A stretch of 64,000 bases of DNA from Pipra filicauda. Its lineage: Eukaryota > Chordata > Aves > Passeriformes > Pipridae. The DNA is taken from assembly GCF_003945595.2 (NCBI RefSeq), contig NW_024104140.1:558001-622000 (forward strand). Reading direction: 5' to 3'. Made by a program: the position numbers and the translations under genes. Below the pieces are notes generated by a model that ran no database searches, was not told the DNA's origin, and saw only the letters and a list, made by a program, of their open reading frames with translations. Positions 23,667-35,100 of the stretch are shown piece by piece; the stretch's first letter is position 1; every line of letters begins with the position of its first letter.

Positions 23667-26600
23667 GTAAGTACGGAGTAATATCTCTCAAATGGGGCTG
23701 GGAGGGCTGGGGAGTGCAGTTCACGAGAACATAAGCGCTGAGGTTGTTAATTGCAGTAACAAAAAGCCAAAAGCTGTGAGTTACAGAGGAAAAAAATGTA
23801 AGAAAACAGACACCAATGTTATTTTTCTTGAAAGTATAAACGAAGTGTTGCTATGGTATAAATATTTCATAATTAATTCTCCCTTTTCAATTTATTTTTT
23901 TTTTCTGATAGCCAAAGGCTATGATTTTAACCAGCAAACCCTGGAGACAGGTCATTTTTAAACTACTGACAAGAGCAGAGGTACCTTACATTTATTGTCT
24001 AAAATCAAAGAACACTTAAAACCATCAAAGGATCGTACATTTTGGAATAGTTCTGAGATTTGCTTTGCAAGCACTTTAGTCCTTTAGTCCTCAAGAAGGG
24101 CTGAATGCTATCTGCATTAGCTTTGAATGTCTTATGCAAGCATGCAGTAGTCCTTTACCAGAGACATTCCTGTGCATGCAGAACAAGGCATGGTTCATGG
24201 TTCAGCAGATGTCAGATGAGTAGCAAAGCCTGTAAATCTCATCCTCCGGTCTGGTGGAAAATGTCCCCTACATGTGACTGATGACCAGTGCCAGAAGATG
24301 GAGTGGTGCCTAGTTTCTGCGGGGGAGAAACTACGCAGTGCACTGAGACAGGAGAAAGCTTTTGCTGTTTGGTCTTTGTCCTGTTGTTTATATTAAAAAG
24401 TCTGAATTGTGACCACTTGTCCATCAAAGGAAGCTATGAAAATCTGTTTGAGCATAGCCCATCAACTCTCACACTGCTCAGCAGGCTGCTATCTGCTACA
24501 CTGGGCCATGCTTTCCCTTCATGCAAGACACTGAGGATTTAGGGTGAGCTCTGCAAGTGGTCTTTCCTTCCAAGGTGTCCAGTGACCCCATACTTTTTGT
24601 CAGGGCTCATCTCATTAGGCAAAACAGAAACCATAATTAAAGATACCTTTGCCTTTTTAGAGTTATTCAGGTTAAAATCCAGACATCCTGCCCTGCCTTA
24701 CAGTTTCTTGTAGTCCAGCCTGGGGCACAAGGTGAAACATGGAAAGGGGCAGAGCAGTTTCTCCACAGTCCCCATGCCACGGTCGTGCAGACGTCAAGAA
24801 GGAACCTGCGATGTCTCCTTCCAGCATTTGTGAAATGGAGCTGTTCCAGGTGGCAGATAGCCTGGCAAATTGTCTGGACTCATTTGTAGAGCCATATGTC
24901 TCCGTCAGAGTTGTATTTTCAGTCTGTTCTGTATAGAACATGTTCAGATCAGAGCCTACCCCTCAGCTTTCCCAGCAAGGCAGTGCTGCCTGTGAGAGGC
25001 AATCAATGTTCTCTCCTCTTACATTTTGGCTGATGCTGACCAAACTCACTGGGGCCAGGGCTTCACCTTCTGGGGCTGGACTTTGTCAGCTCAGCATTGA
25101 ATCAGTAACTGCCTTCTTCAAGCTCACTTCTTTGTCTCTTTTTTTTGCCCCCAAAAAACCTTGAGGAGCTGTCTGAAAGAACACTTGCTGATAGCTAATA
25201 ATTTGATATCAATGCATATGGAACACGTGAGACTGTTTTTCAATGCCAAATAGTGCTTAAAATTCCTCAAAATATACATAATGAAAAAAAAGAATTAAAA
25301 TTGGGTTTTTTTCTGGAAAATGAAGATCCCAAGTCCTATTCACCCACCATAAGTGGGCAGAGTACAGGCTTTAACCTGTATTTCACACTTCCATGTGCTA
25401 TCTCTGTCAGGAAGATTTCACTCATTGCTGGAATTTCTTTCTTCTATTTTCTGTTTTAGAAATGTTAGTGTGGAACTGAGAAGCACTTCCAGTTAGAGAT
25501 GTGAAAGACACTAGACATAGAGTACAAAAGAGGGAAAGACAAGGGATATCCGATGACATCTGAAGGATTTTTCTTGCCTTCCTACTTTGAGATTTTAGTT
25601 TGGGGACACATCAGTGCTTTTTTAAGTAATGTCACATTTTGCAAGAAATCACCTTTCTCATTGTGTGATGGCAGAAAAAACCTGTTTATTCTGGGGGAAA
25701 AGGAAATGTTTCTGAGGTCTGATAAATTGCCAGAGCTAGAGCTAGATAGCTTTAGGGTTTTTAACAAACTGCAGATATATGACAGTATGATCAAGTATCT
25801 ATCTCAGAATCTCAGGACCTTAGCTTAGCACCTGGAGTAGGCAAGGAAAAGATCGTATGATGGGTTGTGATGACCCCACCTGAAGTGCTGCATCCAGCTC
25901 CGGAGTCCTCATGACAAGGAAGATGTGGAACTGTTGGAGTGAGTCCAGAGGAAGCCACGAAGCTGATCACAGGGCTGGAGCAACAGTCCTGGGGGGGGGG
26001 GCTGAGAGAGTTGGGGCTGTTCAGTCTGGACATGAGAAGGCTCCAGGGAGACCTTACAGCAGCCTTCCAGTTGGTAAAGGGGGTTTGCAAGAAGGCTGGA
26101 GAGGGACTTTTTTCAAAGGTGTGTAATGACAGGACAAGGGGGTATGTCATTACACTGAAGGAAGGTAGGTTTAAATTAGATGTTATGAAGAAGTTTTTTA
26201 CAGTGAGGGTGGTGAGGCACAGTCACAGGTTGCCCATAAAGGTTGCAGATGCCCCATATTTGGAAGTGTTCAAGATGAGGCTGAATGGGGCTCTCTCAGT
26301 AACTCGATCAAGTGGAAGGTGTCTCTGCCCACGTGGAAGGTGTCTCTACCCACAGCAGGAGAGTTGGAACTGTATGATCTTTAACCCTAACCATTCTGTG
26401 ATTTTATGCTTCTGTGACAGTAGAGCAGGTGAATCACACTAAATGACTGTGCTCCTTCTCATTACGCTAGAAAGTCAAGGGAAACCGAGTGACTTTAAAT
26501 TTTAATGAAGGGCATTTAAAGCACTCACTTTTTACCTCAGATTTGTCAGAGTAAGAGCATGGAGTCAGAGAGTTTCTGCTGCCGATTGCATATGATTCAG

Positions 26601-29600
26601 GATGCTGTGACTGACTGATTTGTATGTCCAAACTCTAAGCTATTTGTGACAGTGGAGATACACAAAAAAATCAGGCATCAGATAAATGCTTTTCACCTGC
26701 TAGCTGAGTTTTCCCATGTCTGCCCCCTTGTACGGACAGCATTTCATTTTCCTTGTCTGATTTCAAACGCAGGTGAGACCTGTACATTGTTGGTTTGGAT
26801 TGTGTGCTGTACAGGGTCAGGTGCTCTTCATCATAGGAAGAGACTCCTTTATCAGGGTTGGATGTTAGGGTTTCTTTGCCGCAGAGGTAAGGTGTTTGCC
26901 ACTTCATCTAACTGATGGCTTTGGATGCAGCAGTGCACGAGAAAACTCGTGTGCCCTGTACCTTGAGCTTCATCCAAGCTTAGCCTGGATGTTTGCCTGC
27001 AGACAGGCAATTCTGGATGACAGATGGAGACTGGAAGCAAAATGAATTCAAGCAGTCAGATAAGGTGGGCTGGGACTGCATTCTGCAGATGTATTTCTTT
27101 CCCTTTCATGTAAGAATACAAGCTCAGTAGTGTCATAGTGGCAATGAGCTAAAGATACAGCAGAAGCAAATCTTACAGGGAGAGGGATTTTTTTGGAGGA
27201 GCATGGTATAGTTTGAGAAAAGGAGAAGCGTTTGAATACAAGATCCCTTATCAGGGACTTCAAATGAGTACTATTGGAGTATTGCTAGGGAACTGCTTCA
27301 TTTACAGCCATTGATGAGTCATCTTCTGCTCTGACTGTTTTGAATTCTGTCCTGATACATCTCAGTGATATTTTTAAAGCTATAAATATTCATATTACTT
27401 CTCCCACTCTCAGAGACAAAACTCCTTACAGAGTTTTTTCTAAAAACAAGAGTAAATTTGGCTTGTTAGAAATGGATTTGTAAGAAATCTGTTTGCTTCA
27501 CCTATTTTAATATGATAATAAAATCATAAAAGGAAGACACAATTCCTTGCCTTTTCCCATAAGTATCACATAAAACAAAACCGACTAAAATAAATGTGCA
27601 GGGCAAAGAGTCCCTTCACAAAGCCAAGCATTTGCCTCAGTATTACTTAATATATGAAGAGGACTGCAGCAGATATACAATGGGTGCCCAAATTAAAGTG
27701 ATATAGCTGCAGCTCTGCTTCTTCCTTATCATTGGGTTAAAGAGAGTTCTGCAAAAAACTAAGCCTGTCTACATTGCCTTCTGGAGCTTCCTGAGGCTAC
27801 AGCTTGCTCTCCATCTAGACAAGTGTCTGCAGGTATGGCTGAAAGATAACCTGTGCAATACAGGAAATATCACATGTCCACACGAGCTGTTAGGTGGCAT
27901 AGAACACGGCAAGATGTTCCTGGTGAGGCCCTTAACAGGCCCGTGCAAAGGTGGGTATGTGCATGGCTGGCAAGAATATTAAAGAGCAGGCCATTTTCAC
28001 TGTTGTATAAGCACAGTTGCCAGTCAGGTGCAAAATTTCCACACAAAGATACAGTAGCATTCAACTTTTAGACGTTTCTGTCGGTGCCTCTACCACATTT
28101 TTTCTGGTATATTCATGGTTGCCACCAGCTAAAGTCTGTTCTTGTATGCCACCTGAAATGCAACCCAGTTGATTAATTTACACTGGGAACTGGGCTCCTA
28201 ACTGTGAGACGGGAGCCTGAATACTCAGCTACACATTTCTGCACCGTTTGAGTAAACCTGAGTAAATCGCTAATCCTGCCTTGGCTGCTCCTCCTTCTTG
28301 CAAGTCCAGTGGCCTCAAAAAGCAGTGCTCTGTCACGATATGAGGGGAAACTCTCATGATGTGGACTTCTAGCAGAGAGGCGTCCACCTATCACACTGCC
28401 CTCATTCCAGAAGGGCCACAGTGCTGACTCCTCAGCAGTAAAACCTTCACATAGAGGCAGGGAAGCTTGAGCTGCCGATAAGCAGATGTTTGGTAGCAGA
28501 TGGGACAGTCTCCTGTGCTGGAGCGAGGGGCGTCTTGCAAGGATGGGCTGAAAAGGGACATTGAACATTTTGGTTGCTCCAGAAGCTCCCCCTGCTACAA
28601 CAGACTTGTTTGTGGTCTGAACTGAGCCCTGCTCAGTGATTCCCAGAAGGGGTAACCAGTTGTGATTTCTGCGTGGAGAGTTGGGAGACATGGCAATGCT
28701 GGAGCAAAGTGGCTCCCCAAACATAGTTTAGCTCAGCACTCATAGCTAGACACGATGGTAACTGCAAGCTTTTAGAGTGAACAACCTGTGCCTCCTGGGT
28801 ATCAGTCCTTCAAGTCAGGGTAAGCCGATTTAGGAAAGCCAATGCTCACGCACTCTGAGTGACTATTCTGTAGATAAATGAGCAGGCTTTACTACAGACA
28901 GAAAATTCCCCAAAGCACTTCTTTCAAACAGTAACTGGGAACGGTAATAATGTGTGCATTTTCCCCAAGCTAGTAATTCTCTGCAGTTTAGATAATGGGA
29001 TTATTGCCATCTTACGAGTTGGGGACCCTTTGAATGACACCAGAACATATTCTTACGAAATTAATGGGTAGGCAGGAGTTCTGCATTTTAAAATCTAATC
29101 TTAAGACCTTGGAGACTGATTAAATTACATCTCTGAGCCAGGAACAAAATGTAGCTTCATGCAAATTGTGTTCCTGCCCGTGATTTTTTGTTAGCACTGG
29201 AGAATGACTTACTATTGGAGTTAGAGTGTGATATGTCCTAATCTCATGATTATTTAGTCAGATGTTAGGAACTACCATACTTACCCAGAACTCCATTGCT
29301 GGTAATATGAACCTGTAGGAAAGGGTAATCTCTTTTAGTATTGCACCCATCACTGTGGTATCTGAATAGCCAACAGTTTGACTGTGAGGGGACGGTTGTT
29401 GGATGGCTGTTTTCCAGATTTCCTTTAAGAGCAAAGACTTCTCTCACACAGAAAAGCATAACAAGTATCTTTATTTAAGTCCATGAACGTACCTCTTTTC
29501 CAGAAACTTTTAAGAGAGATGTTTTTTTTATTCTCCTCCGTTCTTTCAAACCTGGATAGTGTTGATCTGTCAGTAAGAATGGAAGACAAGATTTTCTTTT

Positions 29601-29689
29601 GGGGGGGCGGGAAAGTACATTAGTTGGTGCAGTGACTGTTACTCCAGTACAGCATGTTTATGTGTTTTTTCTTTTTCCTGATTTTACAG
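23667..29689 (+). other. NRG1: Intron between the two Ig-domain exons
   Basis: A 6.0-kb phase 2 intron starting GTAAGT and ending in a long pyrimidine tract with TTTTACAG. It contains a sense-strand CR1 tail (25867-26418). A 183-codon minus-strand open frame at 28173-28724 has no recognisable domain. I see nothing else functional. Confidence 0.93.
25867..26418 (+). mobile_element. CR1 LINE, truncated 3' end, sense orientation
   Basis: About 550 bases match the 3' part of the avian CR1 non-LTR retrotransposon by recognisable landmarks. These are the ACCCCACCTGAAGTGCTGCA start, the peptide landmarks TRGYVITLKEGRFKLD and KKFFTVRVVRH of the ORF2 C-terminus, and a degenerate 3' end ATTCTGTGATTTTATGCTTCTGTGA. 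The copy is 5'-truncated, as is usual for CR1, and carries a G10 run near 25992 and a local 21-bp duplication at 26311-26352. It is inactive: only the terminal ORF2 fragment is left. It lies in the same orientation as NRG1. Confidence 0.9.
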
Positions 29690-29814
29690 GAAATACTCTG
29701 AGCTTCACATTTACAGAGCCACATTGGCTGACGCTGGGGAATATGTATGCAGAGTGAGCAGCAAGCTGGGAAATGACAGTACTAAAGCCAGTGTTATCAT
29801 CACAGACACCAATG
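29690..29814 (+). CDS. NRG1: Neuregulin 1, Ig-like domain exon B
   Basis: This 125-nt exon completes the Ig-like domain. The acceptor is CTTTTTCCTGATTTTACAG/G and the donor AATG/GTAAGG. Entry phase is 2 (its first G completes a lysine codon) and exit phase is 1, with 41 full codons. It has the Ig signature D-A-G-E-Y-V-C (codons 14-20), whose cysteine pairs with the one in the preceding exon. An N-D-S glycosylation sequon follows at codons 28-30, and the exon ends SVIITDTN. The terminal Asn forms a further sequon if the exon is spliced to the next one (N-E-S). Together the two Ig exons form a phase 1-1 module that transcripts lacking the Ig domain can leave out. In-frame read-through ends at TGA four codons into the intron. 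Confidence 0.97.
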
Positions 29815-31607
29815 GTAAGGCTTGACTTTTTACTTTACTATCACATTCAGGAAGACCATGTATTAAAGCTGCCATCAGGACAAAAGGGTTTGGAGAAGGG
29901 GAAAGCTTTTCAAGTGAAGTGGAAGTGGAAACACTGAAATCTATTAGGGGTACTAAGAAAAGTGGTCGGGCCTGACTTGTAGTCTGTGTAGTTGAGATGT
30001 TCGATTTTCCTTATGCGGACAAATGGAGTGTCTCCTACAGATGTCTCAGGACAGATCAGCATTTTCTGTATAACACCAAGTCTAAGACACAGTCTAAATA
30101 GTCAAGACAAGAAGAAGATGAAGAGAAGGGAATATTATTTTATTTCCCATAATATACAGTGGGAGCATTATAGGCATGTGGGGAAGCTTTTATTTAACCT
30201 AAAATATGCCATAGTCTGAACTGCTAAACCAGCACTCCCCTCCTTAAGTAATAATTGTATGGCTCTAATTGCCACTGTTTTTACTTTCACATATGCTGAT
30301 AGGTTTTTCTTTTGATTTCTAAAATGATAAATACAAAGGCATGAATGTAACTGAAGACATATTATTTAAAGGTCTGAATGTAATTCAAGTATTTTGATAT
30401 AGATATTGTGATTTAAAATTATTTCTTGAGGAGCAGAGCTTGTCATGAGGCAGATAGCACTCAGACTTACCCAAAAAATTTACAGCTATTATAGATTGCT
30501 GTTTTTGCAGGGCCATTTCACTTATAGGAAGTTCCAATTGCTTCTGATGAAATTTTTTGAGTGTTCCATTCTACACAAATGTATTAGCAGTACTGTTTCT
30601 CCTTTGGAGAGGCATGGAGGCAGCAATTCAGCTGAAATCTTGTTTTCCAAGTGTGACTTTGACTAATTCAGATCCAATAATTCAAACTCCAGCCGGCTGT
30701 GAAGTATCAAACATGACCTCATTAGCAAACAAAGCTGAAGTTCCATGCATATCTTAGATGGGTTTAATGTTGTAGCAATGTAAATTTACCAGGCATGCTT
30801 TTCTGTTTCACATTGTGCTCCGAAATGGGAGACAGGTATTTAAATAAACAGAAAAACAAATGTAGATCTTTTCCAGTGGGATTTGTCTTTGGCTATCTGT
30901 AGTTTTGTAGTCACACAGCAATTGCTTGACTGCATTCACTTTGTGTATTTGCTATTCTGTTTCATCAACTAAAGAATCTCAAGTGCTAAGATTTCATACT
31001 AGCTGTATGGTATTATAATCGTGAGCAGATGTCAGGAGACTGATATAAAAGATCAAGTGTTATTTACTGGAGTGTTATTAGGAGGAAAAATGGGTAGGTG
31101 TTTCTGTGTAGCTTTGTAGATGCTCTTGGTTTCCATGAATACAAATTTTGATTGCTCATTAGCTGCTTACACAGAAAGCTCCCATACTGTTTCCAAGATA
31201 CTGGAGTTTCCAAAACTCAGCTGTAGGCACTGTGCCTGGGCAGTGATACAGATAAATGCAAAAAAAATGCCTGACCATCCTCTATTACTCTCCCAGACAA
31301 GGAATGGTGTCATGGCTGGGGAGTGCATGCAGGACCTCATTCCTGTGCTTCATGACATGGATTTTTCGACTTCCTTTTGGTCTGTGCTGAATGACCACAA
31401 AATACTCCTGCTGCAGGGAGACAGGGGCTTGGTCTTAATTGAAAATGTTTGTGGGCAAGCCCTGTTATGTGCATTTATAACAGATATGTTAGAATCTGTC
31501 TAATTGTGTTACGAAATGTAAGTTGTTTAGAACACACGCAAACTCCCTTGAACGCAAGGCAAACTTGAATCCAGTCTAAATGGGGCAGCTGGCTCTTGTC
31601 TGTAAAG

Positions 31608-31655
31608 ATCTGAACTGGAAACTCAGTGATATCTGAACTGGAACATCTCAGTGAT
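31608..31655 (+). repeat. 23/25-bp tandem duplication
   Basis: Two adjacent copies of ATCTGAACTGGAA followed by a CTCAGTGAT ending; the second copy has two extra bases. A local slippage-type duplication. Confidence 0.8.
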
Positions 31656-32088
31656 ATTTGATAATCTACACTCAGGCATGGCAGCATTCACTGGATGAAT
31701 AAATCAATCATGCGTATTTATTTGCTACACATACATCTGAACCCCCTCTTCTTATTGTTACTTATAAATTGCCGGTAAAATTGTTCATAATTTTCCTACT
31801 AATGATGGAATTTTCCACCTGGATTTGAGGAACAGCATGGGCAACATCTGGTGACTTAAGAGCAATAGATCCCTAAGGCCTCAAAGGGCAACATCTGCTT
31901 TGCAAACAGGGCTAGACCCCCTGCACGGGTGACCTCCTCACCCCTCCTTCCCCCGCATTCCCTGACCTCTTCCCCTTGCTAGCTTAATGACAGATTTGAG
32001 ATCCAAACTCGGTAATGAGCCCTGAAGGGCAGTCATTACTCAGGTCCTGTATATCTGGGGGGTCCTGCACTGTTCATGAGAAAGAGTT

Positions 32089-32193
32089 TAAAATTAAAAA
32101 AAATAAATAAATAAATAAAACAAACAAACAAACAAACAAATGAAAACAAAAAACCAACAAACAAACAAAAAAAACCAAAACAACAAACAGAAA
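32089..32193 (+). repeat. A-rich (AAAT)n(CAAA)n tract
   Basis: About 105 bases almost free of G: AAAT units (about 32100-32120), then five CAAA units (32121-32140), then irregular A/C sequence. It may be a decayed poly(A) tail of an insertion whose body would be the GC-richer sequence upstream (about 31860-32088), but that body is not recognised. Confidence 0.8.
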
Positions 32194-35100
32194 CCAGCAT
32201 CCTTAACCCTTACTTGTTATTACCTGTTAATGGGCTTTTGGAGAAGCCCTTGGGGTCCAGTGCAGCCCAGGAGCCCCTGTAGAAAACTAAAGTGTGGATA
32301 TCTGAATGAGCTGAATCCCTCATGGTAGGCAGAGAGGTTGCTTTCTTCTACCTCCAGCAGATGGGATGACAATGAGGTGAAGAAAAATGCATCAGAGGCC
32401 CTGCCTTTCTTATGGTCATAGTGGTCTACTCTGATATGAGAACCATAATTTAAATTATGAGCTTTAATTTGGTGACCTCACCTGGTCATGTTTATTATGT
32501 GTGCCCTGTTATCTGCAAACAAGATCCTTCTTTCCCTTTGTGCTGGGTACTTTAAGACTGAGGGTAGAGGAGGTGATGGCTTTTCTGGAAACGGGGTTAT
32601 TTTTATTTCCACTAAAAGATTAGTGCTTTTTGGTTTAAAACCTTTGGTTTGAAGTCCCTAAAATTTGTCAGACTTTAACTGTTTTAGTTGAAATTGTTGC
32701 TGGTGTATGCTAAAAAAGACAACTCCAGGGGCAGACCAAAGAACTGTCTAACATGATGTCTTGTCTCTAACATCAGCTGGCAATGGGCATTAGGAAAAAC
32801 ATATGAAGAACAAGGCAAATGTGTTGGGGTTTTTCCCCAGGTATAGGAAAAGCCTAGCATTTATCACTCAGGTCACGTGTCTGAAAGTTGCTGAATTCAA
32901 TTCTCTGCTCCAAACACAGAAAAATGAGTATTTCTCAATAAAACAGTTGTAAAAATTTCTTTGTTGTTTTCAGCGAGCAAAGACCTTAATTTTCCCCAGT
33001 CTCATTTCCAGAAATGGTAAATTTTCCAGTCTGAAACAGTTACAGTCAATGGAATAGTAACTCCTGTCCTTCTTCTTGTTACTGTTATTATAAACATTGC
33101 TGTTATTTAAAACTGCCAAATTTGCTCTTATGCAAGCTTTTGCTACACATAAGCATACACGCCCCACACAAACTCTATTAACCTTCACAGACTTTTAAAT
33201 TTTCGCAATTTTACTGAAAGAAATGTAAAGCCTTGTCTATAGAGCCATATGTGTGGGTTAAAAATGCAACAAATATAAAAATAGCTAGATAAACACAATT
33301 TTAACCAGTCTTAATAGCAAGCGATGGGAGCTATTCTGTTCTCTTTTAAATTTATAATGAGTATAACTTGCCCACAGGATATGAGTTGCCTTCTTATTTT
33401 TGTTCACTCATATTCACGTATACATCCCTAAGAAAGATTGTAATTGAGGTCAGAATAGAGGCATGAAGTTCTTCTGGCAGTGTATACATAGTGCACAGGT
33501 TTGCTAATGCAATAGCAACTGGTTTGTTTTTTTTCTTTTGTATCCTAATTTGTTACCTTATCCAGGCAAAATTCTCATTGTGAATTTTTCATGGACTTTC
33601 TCATGAATATAAGACTATACTTAATAAATGACATTGACAGAATATTTCACACCACAACCAAAGCTTTCAATTTCATGATTTAAAACTTTCTCACAAACCC
33701 CCTTATTTTAGGCAACTAGCACAGTGATCTTCTTTTCCAAAGTGTCGAGCACACTCTAGCTGAATGTGGTGTGTTTTCCATTAAAACCTGTTGACCTGAT
33801 TTTTTTTTTACCTCTCTGAGACTGTTTGCTGTGCAACATGTCTCAGGATGCAAAAGGGTGGATTCATGCAGAAATACTTGTGAGGTTAGAAGCCTATGGT
33901 GGTGGATAACTTCTGGGTTGTGTGCAGGGTATTGTCTGTGCAAAGTGAATTGATGTAATTTGATTCATCAGCGGGGGTGGCTGGGACAACTTTGCCTGAA
34001 TTGATGAGTACAAGAAATACTCAGGTGATCTGCTCATACACCCCAATGTCAGCAGAGGTAAACCTTGGGAAATTCATTAGCTACACCGTCACTGGCCTGT
34101 GCAAGCTTCTGGTTGCATCCATAGGACTTGCAGTAGTAGTAACAGCTCTGAGTTGTACAGTAATCAATAAGGACATGATATTCAGCCATCATTAAATTTT
34201 AATTTGGTCTTCCTCTTCTGAAGATAGCCAGTAGCTTAGCCTGAAGAAGATGGCTGAGAAATAAGTGAACTAAAAACAACATTCAGTATCTAGCACCTAA
34301 AAACCATGTGACCAACTGTGAAATACTTCAAACGCAAGAAAAGACCCATCTTCTTTCCAAGACGTGATTTAAGCAGGGGATCAGGGTATCTCTTCTCTCT
34401 AGCGCAGTTACAGGTGAGTTGGGACCATAGGTTGTTTTGAACTGGCTATAATGGGTAAGATTCTCAACTGGTGTAAATCAGCATGCCTGGGCCAATGTCA
34501 CTGATTTGGTCCTTCACACAGAAAGAAGTATGGCCATCACTCAGTTTGGTATAGCAATTCTCTTAAGCCTTTCCTTGCAGTTTGACCTATTAGGATTGAG
34601 AGCAGCGTTCTTTTAGTCTAATTCAGGTCAGTAGTTTCTTCGAGGAAAAAGGTAAAAAGTATGGTAGTTTTAAGAAACAAAAAGTTAGTTTGGCAATTGG
34701 ATCTCTCTGTGTCTTTGACCACATGTGCCTGGATGCCTCTGAGGCCTCGGACTGTGGTCTTACTGACCTTCTACACACCTGCTCCCCACTCTGCCATCTG
34801 TAGACCAAATACAGAGTCTCAAATGCTCCCCTTTCCTCAAGGTGTGCACTAGCTTGTGTCAATCTTTGTATAATTCAGGTGGTGTCACCCGAATAGCACA
34901 ACCAATGCAAAAGGCTTAAAACTTGTATCACTGTCACAAAGTACACCTCAGGGTGACAGAAGGCTTTTTTGCAGCTCTAACTAACTGTGGTGTTCACGGT
35001 GTTTGAATCCCCCTCAGAGCCCAGGTTGTTGTCCCTCTCAGGGTGCCCAGAGCCACCACCTTCGAGGCCTGAATTAAAATCTACAAGATCAACCAGATCC

